Source of the DNA: Hirudo medicinalis
Lineage: Eukaryota > Annelida > Clitellata > Hirudinida > Hirudinidae
Assembly (NCBI GenBank): GCA_011800805.1
Contig: MPNW01000031.1
Coordinates: 7,925 to 71,924, forward strand
Direction of reading: 5' to 3'
DNA: 64,000 bases
This document shows positions 49,801 through 62,203 of the stretch, piece by piece. A model generated the notes under the pieces. The model saw nothing but the letters and a program-made list of their open reading frames with translations. It made no database searches and was not told the DNA's origin. A program made the position numbers and the translations under genes. Each line of letters starts with the position of its first letter. The stretch's first letter is position 1.

Positions 49801-51870
49801 CGTATATTCTGTACAAGATGCTTTTTATTTACATTGCCTCAAGAGTTCAGGTGTTATCCATTTGTTTTTAATTTTATGATTCCTTTAAGCACAGACAAGT
49901 GGGAAGTAGGCTTTGTAGACCTTCAAGTACTTGTCCAAGAATAATGAGTAATGGTGTGTAAGATGACCTCAAGAAATGAATAAATAAAAACTGCTTCAAG
50001 ATAGTAGGATTCTCTATTGTTAGTGGAATAATTCTATCATTCAACACCCTCAGCTGCTGCTAGGTTTTGAAAGCAATCCCAATATGGTTATGCCTCTTGC
50101 AAATCATCCTTCTTTAGAGGAGGCCATCTATTTTGAATAACTTATTATTGTTGGGAGCACATCAGATAAAATGGTGGCCATAGTTAGATACTCTTCAACT
50201 TGTTTACATTATGCTGGAGTGGCTTGTTCTAATGCTTACAACACCTAGGAATCTATGTTGTTTATTCTGCTGACTATTATAGAAAGATTAGTTTCTATTA
50301 ATAAAGTTGTCTTAGTCATTAAATGAGAATTTCTGCTTTCTTCCACTTAAAACAGGACAACCCAGAAACAACACAATAAATCATACACATATGGCAAGAA
50401 CTACCTCAATAACTTGCATGAGATTACTTGCAGACATCAACATCTGGGGATGGAATTTGAGCAAGCAATGCACCATCGAGGTTAATGTCTGCACAATAAA
50501 TGCCATGTCTGTTCCCTTGGCTTGTTTCAAGTAAGCAATCAAGCTTGTCAATTCATCACAATGCTAAGAAAAATTTTGGCCAAAAGTTAATAATGTAGAT
50601 ATTAAATATTTTTAAATAATACTGAAAGTCATATCGCAATCTCTAACTCTGTTGAAAAACATGGGGTTGGTCCTGAAAGACAGCTGGAGATTCACATAAA
50701 GCTTGAGAGCAGCTTTTCTTGTGATGGGCAATTTAATGAGTAAACAAAGCTAATCGGTGGAGAAAAAAATGAAATTACTACATTATTTTAGTTCTTTCTC
50801 AATTTATAAAATGTCTTCCCTAGTACCTTGTCCATCTCCTTAGTCAGGATATTCACTAGTGGGACAAGTCTCCTGTTGAATACAAGAGCCCTGCAATAGG
50901 CAATAGCAATATTGCCAATACAGGATGAGTAGGGCAAGTTCATCCAATGAAAGATACATGACCCAACTGCAATAAGGAGATCATTTTCCTCTACCTCTTT
51001 TTGCTTGGTTGAAGATGTGTTAAAAGTCATGCCAAGATCATGCACACACAAATAGATGACATCATTGATAAGGTGAGGATCAAAGTTCTGCATGATCCCT
51101 CCAACAAGCAATGACAAAATTGGCTCTGATTTCTTTTCACACTTGACAGTAAATGAGAAGAGTTTGGTAAATATTTCTTTAAGGCAAAACAGCTCTAGGG
51201 ATTGTTCCATGATGAACAAAGTCATTAAAAACACTTCAACCTGCAAAATAAAATTAAAATTGTTAGGTTATCTTTTGATTATTATTATGAACATTACAAG
51301 CACCTTGGATATCATATCCCTCAGCTTAGAAATTTGTTTCACTTTCAATTTGGACCTGCAGATGACATCAACAATCCCCTTACATATGGACTGACCACCA
51401 CTGGCTATCATTTTATGATTAAGACATTCCTTTGGCCAACTTGAGATGAATAGACAAGTTTCAAGATCTCCTTGAAGAGACAAAAATTCACCAACTTCTT
51501 GAAGTATGTTCTGAAAAACATCTCCATTTTGAAGTCCCTCAAAACTGAAAGACAAGAGTTACAAATGATTCTAAAACTTTGCTTAGTACATGTTTTGCAA
51601 TAAACATTATTATAATAGCATCATTGTAAAATATGATTAAATGAATTAATACCTTAATAAGAAATCAAAGTGTCTGTTAGAAACAACAGAATATTTCTGG
51701 AGTAAAGTTCTCAGTTGGTATAAATGTGATTCCACTTCATTGTCTTGCTCCATCAGCCAAAACGCTTTCACCAAGGTTTTGAACACATCTCTATGCACTT
51801 GATGAGTTTGGGCGTGCCTCAATGTTTGTTCTAGCTCCCCTAACAACTGGTTACTTTCAAAAGGTTTCAT
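46834..51870 (-). CDS. USP38: USP35/USP38-like ubiquitin C-terminal hydrolase
   Basis: Cysteine-protease deubiquitinase. Exons: 51653-51870, 51304-51544, 50827-51240, 50648-50749 and 50405-50563 (phases consistent), then about 48370-48545, 48190-48275, 47990-48118, 47705-47850 and 46834-47655. The first five encode an all-helical N-terminal region like that of USP35/38. The catalytic domain begins GLLNLGNTCYINCIVQ (nucleophile Cys), continues LQHDCSEFFTYYLDKM (QDCSEF-like box) and a CxxC pair IRCLECNAQ, then YLCCQCNKM and LVIVLLRFHFD. The catalytic His box is EFGHYYSLFS, followed by WYLADDAKVRPIS and TPYVLFLARE. The last about 35 residues overlap a SINE-like repeat. The splice just after the Cys box is not resolved. 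USP35 versus USP38 is undecided. Confidence 0.88.
46850..46945. repeat. SINE-like repeat copy within USP 3' coding end
   Basis: CTGGGTTACATGATGCATGA and, downstream, TGGAGGAATGCAACCTT resemble the repeats at 57690-57800 and 59955-60060 (both have CTGG(G)TT..., an ATTACTG/TTTACTG word and AGGAATGCAxCC). It lies inside the last USP exon. Confidence 0.55.
48800..49800 (-). mobile_element. Ty3/gypsy-type integrase remnant
   Basis: Frames read HWQKVGIVIFTLNFWDYLLV then VDYFSKYPEVAHLENK, the integrase core (LLVVDYFSKYPE). In another frame VISDKMPFNSE follows (the ISDN-type block with a D-K change). Upstream on the same strand, LTCLCVYWPRLDCDIETHV near 49640 resembles the end of the integrase zinc-binding region (VYWPGMxxDIE). 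Frameshifted and dead; it lies in a USP intron. No LTRs located. Confidence 0.75.
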
Positions 51871-52374
51871 TTTTACAATTTACACGCTATGATCGTACCC
51901 CGTCTAAAACTTTTTTAAGAATAACAGATAATGATAATGGACATCTAGCGTCGAATGGTCTTTCTCTTTCGATGATCTATTAAAGCAATTTAAACATTAA
52001 CCCTATCCCAAGGTCTTCAAATTAAATTATAATTACAACATAAGACTGCAAAAGTTATAAGTTTTCGAGCTGGAGATAAAACAAAAAAACGTAAATCACC
52101 ACGGCATACAAAAATAAAAAGTGAAGATTTCGGTTTAAAAGTAGATCGTCTCCACAAATTCAGGGAAAACCCTTATTTCAAACTTTTAAATTCTATTTAA
52201 TTAAATTTCTATTGTCTAAATTTTAAACCCAATGATATCTCAAAATATTTAAGTAAATAACTGTTCAACATGTACTGGATGAGCTCTTTAACAAATAATT
52301 TTTAGCTTAACTAACCTCGTAACTTAATCAATCCGCGTGGTCTTATGCAGTCAAAGTCTCAGGCAGGGGCGCTA

Positions 52375-53240
52375 CTTAACTAGCAGATCGATTAAAAAGT
52401 GCCTTCACATCCTACTCGAATACATAAGACACTCAAAAGATCGACTAATTGCAATTTTCTAAGTCAACTTCCACTAACTTGTTAGAATGTGTCTGAGACT
52501 GGGCAATGGGCAGGATCGTATCCCTACTGACGTCATCTATTTCGATCTCCAGAAAACATTCGACTCAGTGCCTCACCCAAATCAAGTTCTCATTATTAGC
52601 AACTTATTGTTTGCACTGATAGACTTCCAGAAAGACCGGTTAAAATTGCTGGGAATGGAAAATTATTATCCGATGCGCGTAATGTAACCAGTGAAATTTC
52701 TCAAGGAAGCGTTCCTAATTGGCCAACCGTTTTTTTTTATTTTCATTAATGACTTTACAACCTCCGATGACGTCACATTGAAACTTCGCCGGTGACATCA
52801 ATTGGAGTCTGCAAGAGGCTTCGGATTCGGTCTCTGGCAAATTAAACCCGACATCATCCAAATACTTTTTATGTTCGATTACTGGTCCAGCTAGGTGGAT
52901 AAGCGATGCACCTTTCTTCTATCTCCCGGATACTCATATAGGATGCATTGCTTTTACATACTCTTTTATAAAAAGTCCTTCTGGACTGGAAAATGGGTGA
53001 CTTGAAGTTCAACGCACAGTTTATCAAACTTAATTGCATCTCGGGTCCCGCTAAAATTTTGTTCACTAAAAATACTAATTCGGAAATTCTTGGGGCTGTC
53101 TTTGCGAGAGCACACCGCAAATCATCTTCAGCGTAGTCTACTCCTGTATTTCGACTTGATGACCACAAACTTGAAAAGCCTGCGTCACATAGACTGAGCC
53201 TTCCATTTAAAAGCCATAATAACTTAGAGATGTTCAAGTT
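52375..53240 (+). mobile_element. LINE remnant
   Basis: The frame at 52487-52690 reads TDVIYFDLQKTFDSVPHPNQ (RT motif A; FDLQKTFD in place of FDFSKAFD), then loses frame. FIFINDFTTSDD near 52740 is the next block and NSEILGAVFARAH near 53080 the C-terminal part. At 52375-52440 the words GGGGCGCTACTTAACTAGCA, GATCGATTAAAA and GTGCCTTCACATCC recur near 27505-27565, marking a shared repeat. Confidence 0.65.
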
Positions 53241-53726
53241 AATTTAATGAAATTAATTAATCCCCGAGTCCAAATCCCGAGTCATGGAATTGTAAGGACT
53301 GAGATTAAGGGATGCGCATGATTGAACAATAGGGAAAATAAGTTGTGAATGGTGTTCGATCCCGATCAAGAACGCTTGGATGTGCAACGTTTGATATTAT
53401 TATAACTGATGAATCTACTGGGGACCATGTTTGCAAAATCTATCAGTAATAAGAATCCTAAAACTATATAACTGCCGAATTTTGACAAGTGTAACTTGTT
53501 ATGATCAAGATGGTGAATTTAGTTGCTGCAACGAATGAGGACGCAAACAGCTCCTCCGCAATTATCCGTTTCCTTTGTATAGTAACAACTGGCGGTCTGT
53601 CGAAAGCCGCCGCTGCACTGCAATTATTTAGCAAATCATCGTATGGCATTTCAAATCTCTGGTATTTTATAAATAAAAGTCATAAGGAGCTTATCGATAA
53701 TAGCGTAGTCCTCTTTTAAAAAAGGG
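53241..53726. other. Upstream of MATE gene, nothing recognised
   Basis: An open frame at 53501-53719 on the plus strand shows no domain. The region most likely holds the MATE promoter and 5' UTR. Confidence 0.4.
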
Positions 53727-56700
53727 ATGGAAGGAATGCATGTGAATGGGAGGGCATGTTTTCCAGTTGGATTTTTTTACGAGTTAAAAGATCTATTCAA
53801 ACTTGCCTGGCCGACAGTGAGTGAAACATCAAATTCTTGCTGAAAATATAATGTTAGCATATTTTTGACAGTCTCTTTCGATATTGTTCCATTACTTCAT
53901 CCAACCAGTTAGTCTCATGTTTTGTGGACACCTTGGAAAAACTGAGCTTGCCTCTGTGGCCTTGGCTTTATCAGTTGGTGTTACAATTGAATATAAAAGC
54001 GCATATCCTATTATTTATGATTGAATGTTTTCACAATTAATGTCCATATTTCTTACACTCTTTTTTCAGATGATCTACATAAGCTGCATCAGCATTGGTA
54101 GAGGTCTGGCTTTTGGTGGAGACACATTTTTTTCACAGGTATATGGACAGGAGTGATATTATTTATTATGAATAACTAGGAATAGCAAATTTATAAATTT
54201 GACTAAATTTGTTAATATGTAATTTGATGATTTTCAGACTTATGGGAGTATAAACAAACTGAAAATGGGAGTTTATCTTCAAAAAGGTGCTTTTGTTTTC
54301 ACTGAATTTTATGCTTTGAATTAAGTTAATTAAGTGAACTGTAGGGTTGCTATTTGGAATTTTATGTTCCTTTTTCATTTGGGCTGTTTTGATCAACACT
54401 GAGAACATTCTTCTACTTTTGAGGCAGAAGGAACATGTTGCAAAGTAATTTTTGGAGGATTTTTTAAAATCATCTTCTGTAGTGATTTAAAATAAATGTT
54501 CTTATGTTAATTGGTCTTATTTAGCATCTATAGTTAAGAGAATTTTAAATTAAAATGTAATTTGGTAAATGGGCATGGTTGTTGCTAATAGGATGGCTCA
54601 AGAATACATTGACTACTTTCTTCCTGGAGCATTGGTTAGGTTTTTAGCATTACCTCTTTATTGACTTTTGTTATAATTGCATTTTCTAGTTTAGTGTGAG
54701 CATGATAGCTTGTATTTGTTATAGGCTTATTGCTGGATCTTTATGCTGATGCGCTATCTTCTTTGCCAGGTTATATGTTCAATTCATTTATTTCACAATT
54801 AAATTTAAAGTAAATTAAGTTCTTAATGTATACAGAACAGTGTAATCCCAAACTTGTTAATATGCATGGCTAGCTGTGGAATAAATGCTCTTCTTCATTA
54901 CTGTCTTGTATCTGTGGCTGGTCTTGGGATCAGGTGGGTAATAAATTTGATGTTTTAATATTAAATAAGATATTTCCAATCCTTTGCTTTAAATATGTTT
55001 TATAAACAAAATTTAAATAAGTTAATATAGATAGGAAGTGCATATTTTATGCTAATTTCTCGTACATCAAACAATGGAATTGATTCAAATTTGGACATTA
55101 GGTCACTTTACTGCACATAAACCATCTTGATTTCATAGAATAATTAAAATTAGTAAATTATGTAAAAATGTGTTTTCAAAAAAGTTCAAAAAAGAAAGGG
55201 GTTTGCATGTAAGCTGTAAAATTAATTTAACAAGGTGCAAATGAACTTCAAAGAAGGTTTATGTGGTATTTAAACATGATACATTTACGAAATTTTCTTT
55301 TTTAGTTTGCTAATAATAGTTTAGTGATGGATATAGGTAAAACATTGTCTGAAAATGAGAAGGGGAGGATTGAAGCCTTCAGGAAAGCCAATTTTTCAAG
55401 ATCGAGGATTGCTAAAGAGCTCAAGAGGTCCATAAATGTTATTTCTAATTATTTGAATGCTCATGAAGACTATGGAACCAAGAAATCTCAGGAAAGAAAG
55501 AAGAAATTGTCTGCCAGACAGGAGAGACTGCTGGTGAGGAGAGCATCATTGGGTAAATTTTCTGCCAACCAGCTAAGAACAGAATTAAATTTACTTTTTT
55601 AAACTGTTTCTAAGAATGCAATTAAATTAGCTAAATGTGAGCAAGATTTCAAAATATGAAAAGAGATTGAAGGTTCCAGCTCTGCAAGAACACCACAAAA
55701 TTCCAGAGTTCAGTGGGCCAAAACAATGTTATCAACGAGAGAATAACCAACATTTTTTCTGATGAAAAAAATTCAATCTAGGTGGACCAGATGGTTATCA
55801 GTTTTATTGGCATGACCTCAGATTAGAGAAGGAGTCATTTTATAGCAGATTTTATAGAGTCATGATTTGGGGAGGAGTTTCATATGATGGACTCACTAAT
55901 CTAGCCTTTCTACAAGGAAAGCAAAAATCAGTAGATTATATCAAAGTGTTGGAAAATAAACTCCAGCTTTTGCTAAGAGGATATACGGTGCTAGCTATGT
56001 ATTTCAGCAGGATAACGCTCCAATCCATACTTCCAAACTGACAAGGACCTTCTTCCAAAAGAGAAACATAAAAGTTTTGAGTTGGCCAGCTCGTTCTCCT
56101 GACCTCAATCCAATTGAAAATGCTTGGGGTTAGTTGTCAAGACTTGTCTACAAAGATGGAAGACAATTTAATTCTAAATCGGAGTTAGAAGATGCCTGGA
56201 ATAATCTGGAATCAGATTTTATAAAAAAAATTAATTTTGTCGATGGCAATAATAGAGAAAAATGGAAATATAATTTCATATTACATAACTTTTTGTGTCA
56301 AAAATATAAATATTTTTTATTATTATTGACTTTTCACATTTCCTTTCTATCATTTATGGAAAAAAAATTTTTGGGATTTTTTATTAAGTTTGAAAATGAT
56401 ATTTCATCAAATTCAATATAAAACTTTCGAAGTTTTACATTACATACTAAAATTTGAGTAATTTTCGTAACATATTGGTTGAGATATCGTAAAAAATGGG
56501 TACTCCCTATCTATTTTGGACTGGGTGTATATAAAGGCAGTAATATTAAAAAGTTATCTATGAATCTCTTACTATAACTAGAATGATGGACAGAGGGATT
56601 GATTAAATTTATAATTGATTTACATAATTTTTAAAAATATTTATTGATCAAACTGAACTTTTGTAGAGGTTCAGCCATTTCTCTGGTACTGACATATTAC

Positions 56701-59700
56701 ACAGTGTTCATTCTTCTTGTATCTTACATTTGGTTCAGTGGAATCTATAGAGAGACATGGCCAGGTTTGTGGTTTTGAAATAAACATTTTATGCCAATTT
56801 CCATTTCATTTCAAGCATTGTCATCAGGCATCCATAAATAAATTGCTTTCTTCCAGTTATTGTTATGATAAGTTTTAATGTGTAATTGTACTCATGAACA
56901 TGAAATTGAAGGATGGAACAGAGAATGTTTGGAGGAATGGGACAACTTTGGGCGTGTGGCCTTTTCCAGCATTTTCATGACATTTATATTCTGGTTCTGC
57001 ACTGAAATTGGAACATTTCTTGCAGGTCAAAAATTTGCTCTCAAATATTGTATCATGCTAATCATGACCAATGTTTTATAGGACTACTCAGTGAAGAGGA
57101 TATTAGTGCTTTTTCTATATGCTTCCAAGTAGAGGGTTTTGCATGGATGGTATAGTTTATCATTTAAATGTTAATTAGAAATAATGACCTAGCATAATCT
57201 TTCAAATGTATATTTTACAGGTACCTCTTGGATTGGGCAGTGCAAGTACTGCAAGAATTGGCCAATATTTGGGAAGTAAGGAACCACTCGGGGCCATCAC
57301 TACTTGTAGAGTAGCAATTGCAATTCAGGGTTCTGTTTATTTTGAATATACATTGAATGCCACATATTTCAATTTTAATGTAATTTAATTTTTTAATAAA
57401 AACTTGCATCTAAACATTTAATAGAGACACAATGCTAAATGTTATTTAAAATCTAGCTGGGCCAATTTTATGATAGTAATATTTTGTTCCTGTTTTCATT
57501 TTTTGTCCAGCAATGGATTTGATGACTCATTGATGTTCATTTGTCTGTTTTTATGTTCTACTTGTTTGGTATTTCAGCTGAATTTTATTTCAGGCAGGAG
57601 TTTGCCTAAGCTAGTTTTATAGTAAATATTTGTAAATGTAAATGAAGTTCATTTATGTAGCGCCATATGCCATTTTCAGAGGCTTTTTTGTGAACCATTT
57701 ATACAGCACTCCTTTCCGAAGTACAAGCTGGGTTTTGAACACATTATGACTCTTGCCATTACTGCCTCATGCAGGAATGCAGCCCAACCATAACCCAGCC
57801 AAGTTGCACATTTAAATAAACTAAAAAATTGAAAAACTAAAACAAAAATAATAACTACAAAGAACAACAACAAAATTATATAAAAAATATATTTTGTGAT
57901 AGGTATAAATTTTAAAATTCTATGTAGAGTATTCTGTATAGGGTATCATCTTCTATTGTTTACTCTAGTCTCCTTCCCTTTATCCTTGCAAAGTAAAGTT
58001 TACAGTTTTGCATTTGATATTTTTTATCTTACAAAATGGAAACTATAACTAAATTAAAACTAAATAGTTATAACTGTAATTAACAAAGACAGAACCAGAA
58101 TAACTAAACATGTTGCCCAATTATGCTAAATATAATATTTTCCTAATTTAATTATAAATTTAAAAGAAATTAACTAAAAAAGTCCAAGCTTCACTGAATA
58201 GCTATGTATGACTATCTCTGAAAGATTTTTGAGTAAGTGTACAACATTTATAGGCCACATTTTATTCAATATCCATTAACAAATAATATAAGTAGTTCTT
58301 CTGCAGGTGTTATATCCGTCTTCACGGCTTCTTTTTGCTACCTACTGAGATACTACATACCTATGGCCTTCACAAGCAACAGGTCAGAATACATTTTAGA
58401 TGAAGATCATTGACCTTATTTTTTTGCCATTTTTAAATTACTTTAATAGTTGATTGTTTTTTTTCAAATAAATTTTGCCTAGATTAGCCAGTGAAAATGT
58501 AACTGTTATGATAATGTGAATACATATCATGATAATGTGAATACATATCATATTTTGTAAACTGCTTTCTTTTGTCACAGTGATCTGATCAAATACACTG
58601 GAGATATTTTGCCCCTTGTAGCCATTTTTCTCTTCCTTGAAGGATTTGGTGTACGCTCCTTTCTTTTGAGAGATATTTACATGCTCTTAGATCAATGAAA
58701 ATAAAATTGTTACATTCAGGGGGTTGGTATCAGCATCATCAGAGGCACAGGCAGACAGTCATTGGGAGCTCTAATAATATTTATTAGCTTTTACATAGTT
58801 GCCCTCCCAGTTGGTATTCCTTTGATGTTTGTCACAAAACTCAAGCTATCAGGTTTACAGATATTTCATTTTAGATTTTTTAAATGATTAAATTTCGCAT
58901 TATATTAGCCCATTTTCCATGCTTTGTCAGACTCATGACTGTCTGAATAATAGGAATAGGATATATCATATTAATTAATTATTTATATCCCCACATATTT
59001 TAAGCAATTAATAATCTTGGACCATTACCAATTTCTTTTCAGCCCTGCTTGACAATAAGCATAGACAAATTCATCAATCCTGAAGTCGTAATAAACTTAT
59101 AGATTTTTATGTTTTCTTCAGGCCTCTGGTGGGGTTTCATCCTTGGTCTTATTGTGCAAAATATCTGTCTTTTTGCCTTTGTAGCTCGTATGAACTGGCA
59201 GGCTGAAACTGACAAGGTAATTTGCCATATTCTACTTCATAATTCACTCAATCTTCTCAAAGTCTACATCCGTGATTCCATTTAATAAACTTAAAAAGAA
59301 TATTTCTTAAATGCACCATGTTTACGTACCACAGAAACCTTCTTTGAAGTTCATTTGCACCTTTTTAAATTAATTTTATAGCTCATATGCAAACCCCTTT
59401 CTATCTTTTTTGGATGGCCCAAAAACAAATTTTTACATAATTTATGTGTTTTAATTATTCTATGAAGTCAAGATGTTTCATATGTGGTAAAAAATGATAA
59501 TGTCCAAATTTGAATAAATTCCATTGTCTGATGTACAACAAATTAGCATAAAATATGCACTTCCTATCTATATTTGAGGGAGTGTACATTAATCAGATTC
59601 CAGTGTTTAGAGATTGAACGAACTTGATACAGCCTATTTTGATTGCATGGAATTTAGGGTTCAGGATTGCACTAACTGGCATTTTCCACTAGATAACAAG

Positions 59701-60634
59701 GCATTCAATTTTGTATTGGGCCACAATCTATAATAATCTCGTATTTGGCCTTCTTTATTCTTCAGGATATGTGTTAATGGTTTAGCCAGCAACGATGGGT
59801 AACTATCCATGTTTAACCTACTGGGTATTTGTTACAGAATCTTGCTTATTTAACATAAGTAACATATTTGAAACTAATGTGTAGAGCATTTATATTTATA
59901 ATTGTAGTTAATTTGCAGTGTCATATGTAATGTCAGATGTGCTCTTTGTTAGCTATTTGTATAGAGCTCCTTCCCAGGAGTGGTGCAAACTGGTTTACAA
60001 GCAAGACATGTTAACACAATTACTGTTGCATGAAGGAATGCAACCCTCTGGCTAAATTGCTCCTTGATATCTTGCATCATGATTTTGTTGTTTGATTTAG
60101 GCTCAGATAAGAGCTGGTATCCACTTTGCAAATCAGTATTCAGAAGAAGGGAATCAGTCAGAGATCAATGGGGAACAAGATAACAATGAATCACAAGGTA
60201 TTAGCACTTATTTGGTCATGATAATGTTTAATCAATTTTTGTTCCATACAGTCTTACTTGATGAACCTGAAACATTGGCATATCAGGCTGAAAGAGATGA
60301 TGAGCTCATAATTAGACCATCACTCCAAAAACTCATTCTGAAGCGCCTTCCAATCTTTATGGCCTTTGTTCTTATTTTGATTGGCAGCATCTGCATTCGT
60401 ATCTTTGTGCCAAAAGTCAAGGTTGATTGCATCAATGCCAATCTGCAGAGTGCATCCACCTTCCACCCACCAACCTTGAACCACAACTCAGAAAATGAAA
60501 TTGGAGAGCACTTTTTCCATCTTGAAAAATATTCACTTGATCATTCTGTGCCTTGGTGCAATGATACCCAAGAGCCTTATCTGCAATCAGCACAATCAAA
60601 ACTTACATACAGCAATGCATATTTAAGAATATGA
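53727..60634 (+). CDS. MATE-family proton/organic-cation antiporter (SLC47-like)
   Basis: Multi-pass transporter exporting organic cations against protons, usually at the plasma membrane. The start at 53727 gives MEGMHVNGRACFPVGFFYEL; exon 1 ends at 53816. Exons then give QPVSLMFCGHLGKTELASVA (TM1-2, the CGHLGK signature), ISIGRGLAFGGDTFFSQ then TYGSINKLKMGVYLQK, FLPGAL, LKYCL-like helices, WNRECLEEWDNFGRVAFSSI, VPLGLGSASTARIGQYLGSK (second-bundle signature), GDILPLVAIFLFLEGFG, GVGISIIRGTGRQSLGALII, ALPVGIPLMFV and GLWWGFILGLIVQ. The last exon (about 60252-60634) adds a hydrophilic linker and an extra helix ILKRLPIFMAFVLILIGSIC, like the 13th helix of vertebrate MATE1. About 17 exons. Intron about 54935-56665 carries a Tc1 element, and intron 59217-60100 carries an inverted fragment of the same family plus a SINE-like repeat. 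Confidence 0.93.
55020..56535 (+). mobile_element. Tc1/mariner transposon, degenerate
   Basis: The transposase HTH part (55324-55602) reads LSENEKGRIEAFRKANFSRS then RIAKELKRSINVISNYLNAH, the usual Tc1 LSxxERGxI...S..EIA..L.RS..VI..Y. Catalytic blocks follow in broken frames: VMIWGGVSYDG, FQQDNAPIHTSKLTRTFFQK and LSWPARSPDLNPIENAWG (DD34E triad region). The terminal sequences ATATAGATAGGAAGTGCATA (left) and, inverted, AAAATAGATAGGGAGTACCC (right) pair up. It is about 1.5 kb, inactive because of stops, in a MATE intron. Confidence 0.9.
57650..57800. repeat. SINE-like repeat copy
   Basis: TGTAGCGCCATATGCCATTT...CAGCACTCCTTTCC...AAGCTGGGTT...CATTACTGCCTCATGCAGGA with ATGCAGCCC. It is similar to 59955-60060 and 46850-46945. 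It lies in a MATE intron and has no coding content. Confidence 0.55.
59330..59585 (-). mobile_element. Tc1/mariner left-end fragment, inverted
   Basis: The reverse complement of 59330-59585 aligns over about 230 bases with the left end of the element at 55020-55260 (shared words GATAGGAAGTGCATATTTTA, TTCAAATTTGGACATTA and TGCAAATGAACTTCAAAGAA). No transposase. It lies in a later intron of the same MATE gene. Confidence 0.85.
59955..60060. repeat. SINE-like repeat copy
   Basis: TGTATAGAGCTCCTTCCCAG...CTGGTTTACAAGCAAGACAT...ATTACTGTTGCATGAAGGAA then TGCAACCCT. It belongs to the family at 57650-57800 and 46850-46945, and sits just before a MATE exon. Confidence 0.55.
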
Positions 60635-62203
60635 ATTTTTTGGGATGTTTATGATTCGTAAATAATTTTGGCAACTTGAAATTAAATCCCGTTTGCTTCT
60701 TTTTTTCTAGGCTCTTTTAGTGAATTAATATGTAGAGTTATTTAAATTTTGCTGAAGAATTTGATTGTGCTAACCAACTTGAATTTTCTCATACTTGCAA
60801 TGTCTTTGGATATTGAGCACCATTTAGAAATAGCTCAAGTTTTTGCTGAACTGAATATGCAAACATTTTTATAAATAATAAATTTTGGCTTTTTCTTTGA
60901 ATGAGCTAATCCTAATTGTAAGGACATTTAGTAACCCATTTTTTCATAGTAGTGTTTTCATAATGTTTTCCAGCTTTTGTTTTTTGTTAGAAAACAGATT
61001 TTACCAAGTTTGTATGATTGATACCAAATGCTGAAAACTGAGAGAGAGATCAACGCTAAGAACGTGTACCAGCATTTCGGTAAAGAAAATTGACTTTTTG
61101 ATGACATTTTGATGGAAAAGCTGTAAAGGGTGATTGGAGAGGTTCAACGTCTTTGGTTGGAGACGTCTTTTGCCAACAGCAAGTCTCAGGCTAGAGCTAC
61201 CTAAATATCCTTTCTGAGCATCATTCCGCCTAACTTCGACATCATTCGACCGAAACTGCTGCTCTTTGGAAGTCATCAGATCTCCTAAGCCCCATGAGCC
61301 CCAGGGAGATGTCATTGTTTTTCTCGTCTTATCTGCAACTATATTGACCATATCATTCAATTAGGAAACTAGAAAATGTCTTTCCGCTTTGTGGGTGCCG
61401 TCGTTACGTGGTTTTGGTCATTCCTAGCCGACGTGCTTCTGAGCTTTTTGCCAATCCTGTTATCTGATCCAAACTGATTTAGCCAATACGATTCACAATG
61501 TTTTATGACCTCTCACATCAACAAAACTAGATCCTGCTACGGTCGCACTGGAGTCGCAACATTGCTGCCGACCCACTCTCGATAAAGAATATAACAGCCT
61601 TGGTTCTCTGAAAAATTGACTTCGGCAAATCAACCATGGTTGGTTTCATACTGTCTTAGAAATGTTTGCTCACTAAAATGGAAAAAAAGAAACGGTTGTC
61701 GCACCTCATAACAAGCGCAGTGATATTGGGACGCTCGCAAAGTTGTGTTCCTCAGCTTTCTGCTTTCTTAAAATATTATTTATTATTTTATTTATTTAAT
61801 TATTAAAATAATATTTTATCACATATACTACTTTGAATTAAAAAATATTGAAATCTGAAAATATATTTTGAATTTATGTTTGGACAATGTTAAATTTGTA
61901 TACGGCGCGTCACTATAAATAACTTTAAATTTATCAGCTGGCAAGATTCTATTGGTTTCTTTCAAATTATATACTAAATTAATCTTAATGCATGGTTTTT
62001 CTTTTGAATTTTAAGAAGTTCGCTTCAATCAAATTTCATACTTATTATTTGAATTCTTACATGCAATTGCTTCGAGGCTATAAATCTACTTAGGAATTAA
62101 CTGGTACTATTTTGCCAGCGGAAGGTTCTAAGTCGTTCAATATACATACTGGAATTTTAGTAAAATCGGTTTATCGGTGAGGTAGGAGCGTGAAACTAAC
62201 TAA
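60635..62203. other. Intergenic; one unexplained minus-strand frame
   Basis: This holds the MATE 3' UTR side and the promoter side of the PDI gene. A 119-codon frame on the minus strand (61001-61360, starting MNDMVNIVADKTRKTMTSPW) is compositionally protein-like but matches nothing I know, so I do not call it a gene. A TTTATTTATTATTTTATTTA tract lies near 61770. Confidence 0.45.

Noticed and set aside
58505..58552. Tandem 21-base duplication (GATAATGTGAATACATATCA)
   Set aside because: Only two units in an intron; an ordinary replication-slippage duplication with no evident role.
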